Assembly: GCA_945910005.1 (NCBI GenBank)
Contig: OX246746.1
Span: forward strand, 18,447,779-18,511,778
DNA: 64,000 nt
Origin: Isoperla grammatica
Lineage: Eukaryota; Arthropoda; Insecta; Plecoptera; Perlodidae
Reading direction: 5' to 3'
The translations under genes and the position numbers were made by a program. Below the pieces are notes generated by a model that was given only the letters and a program-made list of their open reading frames with translations, was not told the DNA's origin and searched no databases. Positions 42,355 to 54,458 of the stretch are shown piece after piece. Positions within the stretch are counted from its first letter, which is position 1, and each line of letters opens with the position of its first letter.

Positions 42355-42391
42355 GTAATAATAATATAAATAACACTAATAATAGTAGGCC

Positions 42392-42441
<50 letters not shown>

Positions 42442-42527
42442 GTGATAATAACAGTAAAAATAACAATAAATATAATAATAATGATAGTAATAACAATAAT
42501 ATTAATAATAATAATAATAATAATAAC

Positions 42528-42592
<65 letters not shown>

Positions 42593-42593
42593 C

Positions 42594-42650
<57 letters not shown>

Positions 42651-42676
42651 AAATAAAAATAACAATAATAATAACA

Positions 42677-42711
<35 letters not shown>

Positions 42712-42785
42712 TTTTTTTTTCCTTTATTATAAACAAAATAATAACAATAATAATAATAATAATAATAATAATAGTAATAATAATT
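42355..42785 (+). repeat. (AAT)n microsatellite, interrupted
   Basis: An AAT tract of about 430 bp is interrupted by AAC, AGT and GGTGAT variants, one TAGGCCTA (42386-42393) and a 10-T run near 42711. Apparent Asn- or Ile-rich frames are repeat artefacts. Confidence 0.95.
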
Positions 42786-43651
42786 TTTATTCTAAGAATC
42801 CCTGGTTCTTAACCATGCAGTTAACCAAGGCTTTCCTTTACCACGGCAGCTATATAGTCTTTTACCTAATATGCCCAACGCATCTTCAGTAATTATGTAG
42901 CAAGGAATTTCCGAATTCTATATTATAGAATTCAATACCAGAATTTGGCTTGTGACTAAGGATATTTCGTAAAAACTTTAATTCAGGACTGTCGATATAG
43001 CTGGAATCATAGAGAAAATTCCACACACCTCTCTCGTTGAAGTTCTAATAAGAAAAACGATTAAGAGTATCCCTGCTTTGTGCGCCATTAAACCACTCAT
43101 AACTTATGAACTAAATAAACTTTATAAACAGATATCACTTAATTGAACGTGTAAAGAATAATTATTTAAAATTGAAAAATCCAGATTAAAGAGTGAACAT
43201 ATTTTCAGTGTTAATTGTTTGGGTAAACCAACACGAATATGTGCATTTAAACTTCACCTAAATAACGCAGTTAAAATACAATCTAGGAAATCTTCACGCT
43301 ACGTGCATGGGCACTGGGCACTGAGCAGTGGGGGTATGGACGCCGAGACCAGTTTGAATTGTTGTGAGTTATTGATGCGTCTCCGAATCCCTCGAGTTTA
43401 TTACAAAATACTTTAGTTTTATTTTATTTTAATTATTTTATGTCTTTCTTATTCAGTTTAGTGACTGTTGGTATAAATAGCTACTTTATAAGCCCCGTAG
43501 TCCTTCTATAGTCACCAACAATTAACATGTGATTTTGTGCAATTTTAGGAACATTTTACTCTGTAACTATCGTTACATACAGACAACATTTTTATAGGGG
43601 TCTTAGATATATGTGTTTTGAGTAAAATTACCTACAGTGATGTTTGTACCT
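42786..43651. other. Non-coding stretch
   Basis: AT-rich DNA without a supported exon. Plus-strand frame 43219-43416 has no recognisable domain. Confidence 0.45.
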
Positions 43652-44180
43652 TGGTTGCGTTCCGTTACATGCTGGGACTGCTGGGACCCAGTGAGCGCCA
43701 GCGTGAGCCAGCGCGAGCCAGTAGGCTTAAGAAACGGAACGAGCATCCACCTGCAGAGCACTGAGCACAGTATGGAAGACGGCGCGAAAATAGTCGTAAG
43801 CTATAACTGTCAGCCTAGGCCTACACTAATTGCACCCTGCCAAGAGAAATATACGTCCAATAGCATATACAAAACATTCTTACCTTTCTCCAGACGCTCC
43901 TTTTCATTGTCGTTCACTACTAATTTCACTACTTCGTTTGTTTCTGGACAAACCAGCGATATTTCGTGCCACTGGTATGTTATAGTTTGGTGCGACGCCA
44001 TGACAGTTCCAAGTTTTACTGGGGCTACTGCGTGAAAAAGGGCCAGTACTTCCAGTGCACTGGAGATGCTGGGATAGCAAGTAAGGGAACGCTCAGTAGT
44101 CGCTGGCAGCATGTTTCGGAATGCATCCAGTAAGCTGGCGCACTGGATCAGTACATCCAGCATGTAACGGAACGCAACCA
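43652..44180. mobile_element. DNA transposon with 23-bp perfect TIRs, about 530 bp
   Basis: The left end contains GGTTGCGTTCCGTTACATGC followed by TGG, and the right end is its exact reverse complement at about 44157-44179. Subterminal regions repeat CCAGC/GCTGG blocks and CGGAA-type motifs (for example GAAACGGAACGAG on the left, TTTCGGAATGC on the right), as expected for transposase-binding arrays. I could not find a target duplication, so the superfamily is open. A possible first exon is annotated separately. Confidence 0.75.
43884..44001 (-). CDS. Candidate first exon carried inside the TIR element
   Basis: On the minus strand ATG at 44001 has a good context (GTCATGG, G at -3 and +4) and opens 39 codons plus one base. 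It ends at 43884 immediately before GTAAG, a fair donor (AAAG|GTAAGA). The peptide starts MASHQTITYQWHEISLVCPE and ends in a charged NDNEKERLEK segment. I do not recognise the family. Its position inside a TIR element suggests a relic of the autonomous element's gene. A chance open frame remains possible. Confidence 0.35.
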
Positions 44181-47100
44181 TGATATATAGTTTATGTTCA
44201 ACTATTTTTGGGGGGAAATTCGTAATTTTATGTATATTTTTTGACATTTGTATTCCTTACATAATTAATAGAAAATTAAACCCTATATTTTATTAATGCA
44301 ATTATAGATCATATTATAATGAACATCATAATACTTGTTTTCTGAAAGTTTCACATTAATATCTTTAATAATTGCCGATATATATATATATATATAATAT
44401 GTTCCTAAGTATCAAAATTTAATATTCCCGGGAAAATCAGCCTACCCATATTGTAGTTTGTAATTCACTGTGTGCCGTGGTAAATAACGCTTTGAATCAG
44501 GTTACAAATTAATAATGGATCAATAATCGAATTACCTTGACATCTGTTGGTATTTTGATGATTTTTATCCTCTCACAATTTCCATTTTGAAGCACTTAGA
44601 AGATCGGATTCAGATGTGAGGTTATAGGCCTAGAATCTGCTGGCGGAATATTTTAGTTTCCGCACACGTTGTTAAGTATTTACTCAATTTGTATCAATGC
44701 CAGTAACAGAAACGCTAGGCCGAAGTTCAGTACACCGATTAGAACCCAAATATTTCTTACTTGATTGAAAACGAGGCATTATAGTAGTTATAATTCACAA
44801 AAACACACTCAACATTATACACAATGTCAAAACATATGAGATATCGTTGTCAACACTGTGAATCCAGCTCCTAGTTATATCGAAATTCAAAGATACAGTA
44901 ACCGAATGCCAACGTTTGAAAGAAGAAATCCACTAGTGTACAAAACAAAAACCGCTGACATATCATTTTTTAAATTCGTGTTATCTATTTAGGTAGAAGT
45001 GTTGGATGTGTGCCGAGCACGGTCTACGATAATAGTAGACCGTGGTGACGCAATATATGAGGCGTTTATATTTATTCAAATACTGATTTTACTCATTTTT
45101 TTCTTGTGTCAATTGTTAATAAAGGCACACCATTATATTAAGAAAAGTGCTGACAAAAATGTTTTAAAACAAATCGGTTGTCATTTTTTGCCGGCTTACA
45201 TGCCTAACTTAGTACTGAGAATTAAGTATTGCAGGAATGTTTCACTGATAAATACTTAGGGACAGTTCGGCCTCTACTTCCACCATTTCTAATCCTGGAT
45301 GAAAGTTTTTCCAAAGCTTTTCTTCCCTTAGTCATATGGCGAGTGTTGGAAATAGATTACTTAAAACAGCTCTCGAAAATTCTTTCCTAATGAACTATCC
45401 AAACTCCCCAAAATGCCTTGTTAATCACCAATAGAAGTAGTTCAGTGGAAGAACTAAGTGACTCGAATTTAACAGGTACGGTTCGATGCTCGTCACTAGC
45501 AATCCTGTCTGTATAGGTTTCCTTGTCCGTACTCGGCCATTCATTCTCAACTTAAACGGAGGAACATCGGGCTCCAATTCTACATTACTAAACGGCAGCA
45601 GACAACTGCATTTCCCAGAGTCCGAATGCATTTTCGGCGACCGTTTTACCTTCTCGCCGATTGCAGTTCTCACTGTTTGCATAGAATGTGTGAAGTGCAT
45701 TCCTATACGAAAAATGCAATTATTTTCGATTGACGTCGGTCTTTTTACACCGGTAGCGCGAGAACTGGTTGTTACAAGACAACCGAACAAGAATAGTGCT
45801 CAAACATTTACACTCAGCAACACTGCTTTTGTTCCGGAACCCGTGGTGTTAGCGAAGTTTGTAATCTTTGGTGTTAGAAAGTTGGAATAGCTTCACGACC
45901 CCCATAGCAAGGACTGGCTCACATTTGACATGACATGTGGTGCCCCAATCGTGTCGATATCTAAAGGTGTGTGGCTTTTAATTATATCTCAAGAATGCAT
46001 CATCTCTTTTGTAATTTCGAATAAAGAAGTTTATATCGAGCATATGGCAAGGCCTGGCTCTGGTTTAGCCGCGAGCGATTCTCAATGTTTGCTATTTTAT
46101 TTGTTGGTTTGATTCGCGCACACATGGAATTCTCGAAGCCCATGATAATTTAATGAAACAAGATTCTGTTTCTCTCGATCAACTAAATGATCTTTATCCA
46201 TGGTGCGCTTGAATCAGTCCTCGCCGCCATCGACTCCAGAACAACATTCTGGTCGCAATCAGGAGTATTAATTAAAGAGAACATACTATAGCCAGAGCCA
46301 CCATTGGTTCCCGTGCTTATTAGTGAGTCTGGACTCTATAGACACTTGCTGTGAACTCTCTAGGTCATAGCGGGTACTTTCGTGCTCGTCATCACAGCTA
46401 ACATTGTCTTATTGCCATTGTGTAAAATTAAATTTCAGAACTGCTAATTACCGCATTACAGATACCTAGACTCGCAGTTCTATAAATATAGCTGGCAAGT
46501 TTGTTAGGCGGTAACTGCTTTTCATGTCTTGAATCTTGATGTTGTTATCAAGTTCATGATCAAAATTATTAATGATGATGCTGTGGCTTGCTATACAGAC
46601 TATAATTCATTATATTTCTCATGTTTATGTAAGTTGTGTATCTATGTAAGTTGCTGGCTTTAAATATATATTAATCTGTTGCGAACTGGTATGGATAGTT
46701 AAAAAATGAAATCAAACCGATCCGACGGAACAGTAACAAGTGCAGTTCAATGTAAATACGGCTCCCTTTATGTTTTCTTCGAAACGCTATACATCACAAG
46801 GAGCGGAGTTGAGAGTGTAACCAGCTTTTCTCGCACAAATTATTAACGCTCTCAATAAACCTGTGTAAAAAAACTGTTAAAAACTTTGGTTTAAAATTAA
46901 AATGCGCCTGTGTTTTTCGCATGCTTGTGGAATGTATAGATAATGTGTTTACTCCAACCGGTTGTACTGTGTGATGTACCTATCGCAGTTTTCATGAAGT
47001 TCATCATGTCAGGACAGTGTGTTGTATACTGACATAACACCGTCTCGACTTCGACTGGGCTGGAACACGGACCTAATGATGTTGTAATGGATGAGAAGCA

Positions 47101-48617
47101 AATGTTTGTTATCGAGTGAGTTACCGGTTTTCTCGCCGGTTTGTTCCGAAAGATTGATATAATATTATAGATCCATCACAGTGAAATATATTGGGACCAG
47201 AGTCTACATTTGTAGATACTGTTACTAAATTATCATCACCGTGATATTTTATACTTTAAAGTTGTATGTTCACCACCCATTTCTCTCTATAAAAAAAAAT
47301 AGCATTAAAATGCTTTACAATGTAAAACAAAATATGACGTCTAGAAAATGTAGAGCTATTTTTGTTATGAACGTTTTTGTGTTCCAATAAATATTTCCAA
47401 TTTCCAAATGTTCTTAATTATGTGTTGTTGCTGGCTGGACACCTTTCCAATTAATTAAGAATATTCGAAAACGGAAATATTTATCGAAACAAATAACATT
47501 TATAAGAAAGAGCAGCACTTTATTAATCACTACGAGTTGACATATTTCGTTTTACGTTGTGACAATTTTGAAGCACTTAAAAACAATAATCGGGGATCCT
47601 CAGGGTTATGATGTAAGGCTAATCCAGTGTATGAATGGCGACGGACAGCGGATGGCAATGTGAATATTGTCGGTCATGTCTGCCAAGTACTCCAGTTACA
47701 ACTGCCTCGAGGTGTTCATGCCATGATAATAAGTACCGTAATTAGGGTCTTCCTCCGGAGGTAACGAGTACAAATATCTGACCACCAATTCACGCTCTCG
47801 AAGAAGTTGCCCTAAAATAGTTGATCCTCAGGTTGGTCATTATGGTAGTAATAAAAGTCGTCATATTTCGGGAACAACATCTCAACTAATTTCTTTTTCT
47901 ATCTCTCTCTTTTTTTTTAATATAGCCGCAGACTTTTAAATGCTTGATCTAAACGCTTTTATTTTTCGTAGTATATTATACATGTTATAGCCCATACTCC
48001 ACATCTCACCAAGCCCCATGGGCAGATAGCTTGATACGGAGCCTCACCGCTGTATTAACTTTTAAAAACCCGTCTTATGGGTAATAAAATGTCAAACGTT
48101 ACACGAAGATCACTTCCTTAACATAACCATTACCGTATACTCAGAAATAAAGCGTTCGAAGAGCCCGTTCTATTCGAGAAACCACAATATAGATTCAATC
48201 GTATAAAAAATGTTACTATTAGGTGCATTGAAGAATGTGATATGTTTATTCCAAGCACACAAGGCTGCTAGAGAATTTCTTTATAACCTGCATTGTTTCC
48301 AAAGACAAACAATGTGTATCTTCCCATGAGCTTAGCTATGCGGTATGACGGGCTGCGTTTTCCCTAGGTCTACGCAACGTATGCCAGAGCTTATAACCAG
48401 CTGACTGACTGACTGACTAACTGACTGACTGACTGAGACATGTGCGAACTAGGCTATACTCACACTTACACTTCCACTGGCCATTGACATTGTTATATGG
48501 TCTTCAATATAGTATATGCAGATACCGCCGCCTTGAGTTTGGGTTTCGCTAGCGGAATTCATTCTGACATCATATCCTCTTTTCGTCACCATCGTATTTG
48601 TTGTCGAATCAGTACTT
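44181..48617. other. Non-coding stretch with two hairpins
   Basis: A perfect hairpin CACGGTCTAC with a 7-nt loop lies at 45018-45044. A weaker AT-rich inverted repeat spans about 47386-47486 (ATAAATATTTCC against GGAAATATTTAT, then TTCTTAATTA against its complement) and may be a miniature element. A (TA)n run occurs near 44379 and a CTGA repeat at about 48401-48436. Two overlapping frames at 45425-45890 on opposite strands are both open, with no recognised domain on either. Confidence 0.45.
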
Positions 48618-48620
48618 TTA

Positions 48621-48811
48621 GCCGTGGCTCAGCGCTCATCAGCAACGAGCGGGCCGGTTCGATTCCGGCCACCGGCAATCCTGACTGAAGGTTTTTTCAG
48701 ACGTTTTCCGTAGTCGTAAAGGCGAATGCTTGGGTACTCAACAACAGAACAACCCTCGGACTTGCCGTTTCCTACTATCCAAACACCATATCGTACCTAT
48801 TGTGCACCCTA
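48621..48811 (+). repeat. tRNA-derived SINE, family A, 5' part (split by insertion)
   Basis: An A-box-like TGGCTCAGCGC lies at about 48625 and a B box GGTTCGATTCC at 48656-48666. The body follows the family pattern through TATCCAAACACC and stops at GTGCACCCTA. Its missing tail resumes at 49729 on the far side of a 917-bp element. Confidence 0.85.
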
Positions 48812-49728
48812 TTCGCGATCTCAAGGACGTTTGAAAGTGACGTCACTGGCCAATGTGGCGGCCGTGCCGGGTTAACTTCTCTGTGTGACATTGGCGGTAT
48901 CGCTGGAACGTTGATCACTTATCTCCTTCTAGCTGTTATACTATTCATTTTGAAGGAAAAACTTATAGGAAAGCGTAATTAATTTACATGCCAATAGTCA
49001 TCATAAAGGTTATTTCATAATTATAGACCCAGTAGTTTACTTGTTATAACAATTTACGCAAAAAATCGGAAAATGAGCAAAATTTCTTATTGTTTTCTCA
49101 ACTTAAATTGTTGAAAAACTAATGATCGGATTTTGACGAGAGTTTCTTTGGAACATGAACCAACAATGTGAGAAAATAAACAAATAAACTTTCTAGATAG
49201 AAAGTGCCCTGAACGAAAATTCATAGCATGCACTAACATGCAGGGTGCGTAGTTTCACGGCCAAAACCGCTGCTTTTGAGGTCCAACCGCTGCACCCTGC
49301 ATGTTAGTGCATGCTATGAATTTTCGTTCGGGGCACTTTCTATCTAGAAAGTTTATTTGTTTATTTTCTTACATTGTTGGTTCATGTTCCAAACGAACTC
49401 TCGTCAAAATCCGATGATTAGTTTTTCAACAATGTAAGTTGAGAGAACAATAAGAAATTTTGCTCATTTTCCGATTTTTTGCGTGAATTGTTATAACAAG
49501 TATACGACTGGGTCTATAATTTTGAAATAACCTTTATGATGACTATTGGCATGTAAACTTAATCCGCTTTCCTGTGAGTTTTTCCTTCAAAATGAATAGT
49601 ATAAGAGCTAGAACGAGATTAGTACCGCGTGGTTTGTGCGAGAATCCGCAGACAGTTAGAGCGCTAGACCCGTTAGCTTAGGGATAATTTTGTCCGCTAG
49701 GAGCGTATCGAAGTCTTGCGATCGCGAA
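48812..49728. mobile_element. 917-bp DNA element with a large internal palindrome, inserted at TA
   Basis: The ends TTCGCGATCTCAAGGAC and the reverse complement of TTCGCGATCGCAAGAC form TIRs. TA at 48810-48811 and at 49729-49730 flanks them. Removing the element and one TA restores the SINE sequence CACCCTATAACAGGCATTC, matching other family copies, so the boundaries are secure. Inside, arms of 323 bp at 48927-49249 and 49291-49613 are reverse complements with scattered mismatches and no net indel, around a 41-bp loop. An exact TGACGTCA lies at 48838-48845 beside a CCAAT. No transposase is visible. TA targeting suggests a Tc1/mariner-type or similar superfamily. Confidence 0.85.
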
Positions 49729-49762
49729 TAACAGGCATTCTTACGAAAAATCTTTATTATAG
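49729..49762 (+). repeat. SINE family A, 3' tail (split by insertion)
   Basis: TAACAGGCATTCTTACGAAA and the AAATC..ATTAT tail continue the SINE begun at 48621. This agrees with the tail CCCTATAACGGGTATTCC of the intact copy at 25232-25496. Confidence 0.85.
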
Positions 49763-51285
49763 TATTGAATGCATTTATGTTCTACGTCAAAAAGAGTTTT
49801 TGCTTGTTTACACTTTGGAGTCCACATACAAAACAATATGAACAGTGGCACGAGGGGAGAGGGGCATGTATAGTTGTAAAGAGATTAGAGAACATACCTG
49901 TAAGTTACAGCCAAAAGAGCCAATGATAGTTTGGATACCTACATAAATATAAGAACACGGGACCAATGAGAAGATAAGATTCGTTGCTTGAAAAGTATGA
50001 TGTGCTGTTACAGAACGAAGGATGTGTTGTTACAGCTGTAACTACAAATACACATAAATCGGTATGACGTTTATGATGTTCATTCAATGATTGTTAGCAG
50101 TTTGTCTAAGAATTGGTTGACCGCACTTATTTATTTCATAAAATTAAACGATTACATTTTGAGCTTTGTCAATGTATTATGGAGTGTTTTCACTGTACCG
50201 TGTTATTCACCTTCCATATGCACATGTTGTCTAGATTAGCCTCGATCCATAATCGCGAGGAATGATCATCAGCGTTCGTTTATCGAACGTCGCATAACTT
50301 CGCTGTTTAGTGTGTCGTAAAAATATGAAAAATGAACCCACCGCACCGCTTTTAATAATTTCAAATATCATTGACCGGGTGTTGAACTCCGGATCATTTG
50401 GTTTGACCATTATATTCTCTCATTGAGTAGATAAGGCAGTGCACCAAATATTGTCTTATCTCATCTGCACAAGCTAAATTATTGAACGGGTATAGCAAAA
50501 TACGGCTATTAATTTTTGTGCTTTGCTGTTTTTGTATCCCCAGTGTTAAAACTATTCCACATTGGTGGAAGAGTGGTAAAGCTATCGCTTCAGATTTTAC
50601 ACACACATCAATTTGATATGCAGTGATTTTTATTCAAATCATTAATTTAAATCAGTTTTTAATAAAATGATTTGTTTAACAAAACACATTGATTGAAATT
50701 AAACAATGTCCCATTTCGATTGAAGGTGTTTTCGCTAAAAATCCCGCAAGCATATATGAAGTTTAACATCGAAGTCCTTATATACCGAGGAACTAGGCTA
50801 ATAGAATAGCAAACCACTCAAAAAACAAATTTCGCGAATAGGGGCACTTAGTGTTTGAGCCTGGGGTGGTCTAGAAATATCGTCACTGGAGTAAATAGTG
50901 TGTCGTAACCCAAATAAGAAGTACCCAAAACCACGTTCGATGCAGTTTGGAAAAACCAATTACCTTGGTAATATAAGATGTTATGTTGTTGGGCTGCATA
51001 CTAAGACCTTCACACAATCATATAGATTGCGGTCTCAAAATCAGTTATATTGTGAAGAAACAATAAGTTTGTTCCCAAACATAAATTGAATTAAATGTGG
51101 AGCACGTTGTGTATATATTTATAAGTATGGCGTACACTTTACTCACATGTGACATCTAGTGGCGGAAATAACTTTCATTGATAGCTTCGCAATGCCCAGT
51201 CTTGGTCATATGTTAACATTGAGCCCAACTCGTTGTATTTGGTGTAATGTTCTATCTGATGATCTACTGGTATTGGTCACGCATT
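49763..51285. other. Non-coding stretch
   Basis: Near 50380-50400 a minus-strand GGAGTTCAACACCC resembles a decayed B box. No exon or complete element is supported. Confidence 0.45.
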
Positions 51286-51308
51286 ACGTCTGTCTGTCTG
51301 TCTGTCTA

Positions 51309-51348
<40 letters not shown>

Positions 51349-51420
51349 CCAGTCTGTCTGGCTACATATATGTATGTGCCTGTCTGTCTGTCTGTCTATC
51401 AGTCTGTCTGTCTATATGTG
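51286..51420 (+). repeat. (GTCT)n tetranucleotide microsatellite
   Basis: Tandem GTCT units with ATCT and ACCA interruptions, with a second block after a short unique segment. A run of A follows at about 51466-51481. The apparent Cys/Leu/Ser-rich frames are artefacts. Confidence 0.93.
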
Positions 51421-51481
51421 TGTATATATGTCTCTACCAGTCTGAAGTAGCACCGCACTAAACTAAAAAAAAAAAAAAAAA

Positions 51482-52154
51482 AACTACCTATATAAAGTTA
51501 CTGATTTGAATAGCGATGAATCATCAGTCGAGCATCGGATTCAATAACCGCGAAATCATGTACAGGAAATATATCCCCAACTTCTGTGGTCTCTACCATA
51601 AACCACAAATCAAGGAGCTATCAAAATATCAATTTACAATATGTATATCGCATTGCGACTGGTTGCATGCAGAGTGGTGATCGCTGATCGCCTATGACCC
51701 TGATAAACCAATCTGCTACCTGCTATATTACCATCGACTTCTACCTTTGGGCAGATTGGTCGAGGATGTTTGCCGCATTGAAAGGTCATGATGGACAATT
51801 TTAGTAGGTTGATATATCTGACAGACAACGCCTTCTCTATTTCTTGAGTCACATGTTTTAAATGTCGAGGTTTGGTTGGAATCTAATACTAATACAAGAA
51901 GGTGTTGAGTAGAAATGAATCCATTATACTGGTGTTAATCGAGCCTTGCTTCTTGTGGGAACGGAGACATGCAATCACTTTGTCACGGCGCATTTAGGTG
52001 TTTGACGCGCTCAGGCCTTAACAGACATGCAATGCAAGGGTTGGTTTCAGACGTGGGGAAACCAAAGACAACCTCCAAGTTCATGTCCAAGTCGCAGACC
52101 ACAAGATCCTTCGCCGCCGCCTCTACTAGTCTGTTGTGCATACATATGCGTTTG
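51482..52154. other. Non-coding stretch
   Basis: Plus-strand frame 51969-52289 runs into the tandem units that follow. Its upstream half has no recognised domain. Confidence 0.4.
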
Positions 52155-52660
52155 CCTTACTACATAGAAAACAATGATCTCTCAACTGTATGTCCTCAAT
52201 CCTCATACAGAAATGTTTTTAAAATGTCGTCGCCAACAGAAAAGCTGATTTGTTTTGCTACCGTGGATTGTGGATTGATTGTAAGGTAAGAAAATGTGAA
52301 GCGATCTATGCAGTAATATGACCTACTACTGTACTACATAGAAAACAATGGTATCTCAACTGTATGTTCTCAATCCTAATACAGAAATGTTTTTAAAATG
52401 TCGAAGCTAACAGAAAAGTTGTTTTCTTTTGCTACCGTGGATTGTGGATTGATTGTAGGTAAGAAGATGTGAAGCGATCTATGCAGTAATATGACCTACT
52501 ACTTAGAAAACAATGATATCTCAATTGTACGTCTTCAATCCTCATACAGAAATGTTTTTAAAATGTCGTCGCTAACAGAAATATTGATTTGTTTTGCTAC
52601 CGTGCATTGTGGATTGATTGTAAGGTAAGAAGATGTGAAGCGATCTGTGCAGTAATATGA
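52155..52660 (+). repeat. Three tandem ~170-bp units, each holding an exon-like segment
   Basis: Units start near 52162, 52334 and 52500 with ATAGAAAACAATG-type sequence and share CAATCCTCATACAG, TTTTTAAAATGTCG, TGTGGATTGATTGTAAG and GTAAGAAGATGTGAAGCGAT. In each, CAG precedes and GTAAGA follows a short open segment: 52211-52285 (75 bp), 52385-52458 (74 bp) and 52550-52624 (75 bp). The first and third keep frame and read NVFKMSS..E..ICFATV.CGLIV. The middle copy has lost one base before the donor. Most differences change the amino acid, so constraint is not evident. Confidence 0.75.
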
Positions 52661-53094
52661 CCTCGAGGTGTTGGACACTAACTACCCAATCAAGTAAGTG
52701 ATATTGATCACACCCGACTTACCTCAGCGGTCACGTGCATCGTGTTAGCTCTGTGTTTATGGTGGTACATTTTCAGTTTTATGCTAATTCCACTCGACTA
52801 ATAATAATTGAGCCGCGCATGCTGCATGCACACTCCAAATATGCTCCTGGCCATTCGACCAAACATTCTTCTAATAAAACTTTATCGTGACTAATAAATG
52901 ATTTGATTAAAAAAGTATTTGAATATATTTTGTTTGTGTTTCGGAATGCTGCGCCGAAGGGTTTTTGGTTGAGCTACTGTGCCAATGTGCGTGCGAGGAG
53001 ACAGAGCTCTTGAACTGGACAAATACACTGCAGAAGGCGCACGCTCTTGGATGAATCTCTGCAACAGTTTACCTGATTACTCCCACTACGTTGA
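52661..53094. other. Non-coding stretch
   Basis: AT-rich DNA with no supported feature. Confidence 0.45.
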
Positions 53095-53152
53095 TTGATA
53101 TTTTTGCAACTTGGCTAATCGAGACGATGAGTGGGTGAAATATGAAGATGAA
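53095..53152 (-). repeat. SINE family B fragment, reverse orientation
   Basis: AATCGAGACGATGAGTGGGT followed by GAAATATGAAGATGA is the reverse complement of the tail block found at 36320-36360 and 63705-63745. Only this block is recognisable. Confidence 0.5.
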
Positions 53153-54458
53153 GTAGGGGGGTTTTGGAGGAAAAGGGCAAGTGGGTGGGAGGGGAGGAAA
53201 GGGAAAGGGGTGGAAAAGGGAGTGGGGAAGATGTGGACTGCATTTTGTCTGACTTCTCCTCCTCGACCAATCCGGCTAGGGTGGCCCTACCAGAAGCATA
53301 CGCTTCCGCCGGCATAGCTCTCGGGATCAACAAAGCGCGCAAACCTGCCCACCACGATAAGGTAACAGTCCCTGGGGTACACGTACTAACACGAGGCTCC
53401 GTACTCCGTTCTAGAGTACATTTAAAAAACTCACAGCACGTTATTACACTCTGACAAAGGGGGCCATGTAATTCATGCTAAACACTGTTTTTAATGCACC
53501 CTATCCGAACTCGGCTTCACTTCAAGCAAGCAATGACGGAACTTCTCGGAAGATTTCTTAAATCATAAATTTTAAGTATGGCAACGACATTAGAAAGAGT
53601 GAAATCTAAATGAGAGTTTTAGGTAGACCTAATTATTATTGGTATCATAATTTTTAAACTTTATTATCTACGTAGGACAGATATTTTAAATACACACATA
53701 TATGTGTGTCAAAAACAAATATATATATTTAACGGTTAAAATTCACGTTTATATGATACATGGTTTTAATTATTGACCGACCCCCAAGAATGGCAAATAA
53801 TAATATATATTATATTAAATTAATTTGTATGGTCAAATACCACGTTATATTATAAACAATTATTTATTTGAATTACCCGTAAAAACTCATTTAATATACC
53901 ACGAAAATTTACTTCGATATAATATACGTATTGATGAAAATTCTAAAGTGTTAAACGTCGTTTAAACGTGTTCAAGTTTCACACATATACGTGTTTGCTA
54001 GCGATCTCGCAGAACCCCATCCATGCTCTCACCAGGGACCAGGGTTCGAACTTTGTTCTTTGTAGTAAACCAGCAGCACATAATCGGTTCGTCAGACTAA
54101 TAGAAATGAAAATGCGAACGCGTGAATGGCTGCATAATCGGTGTTTTTCCTCTCCATTGTGAGGAAAGTGCAAGCGGAAGGCGGCAGGCGGCAGCAGGTT
54201 AGCGGGAATCATAACTTATTAAAAAGTCACTTCTTTCTTCTTGGAACGCGAAGCTCTGCTCATGTGAATCACAGCCTGACTTGGGCGGGAAACCAGAGGC
54301 ACGACATTGTAAATATGCAATTAATATTATTTAATTAATAGTTTCAACTGGTAATTACACAAACAGTATTTGTAAATGTTAATATTTTCGTAATATTTCG
54401 AGGGCCAGAAACTCCGTTAGGACACCCACGATACTGAAGCCCCTTGTGATGAGTGCTG
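53153..54458. other. Non-coding stretch
   Basis: A purine-rich G/A patch lies at 53155-53230. A B-box-like GGGTTCGAAC near 54042 is the only tRNA-like mark. AT-rich DNA dominates 53560-53960. Confidence 0.45.

Noticed and set aside
42254..42732. Leu-, Ile- and Asn-rich open frames
   Set aside because: These are translations of the interrupted AAT microsatellite.
45425..45890. Overlapping 121- and 134-codon frames on opposite strands
   Set aside because: The segment is somewhat GC-rich and open on both strands, but neither peptide has a domain I recognise and neither edge has convincing splice sites. It could be an exon or decayed transposon; a protein search would decide.
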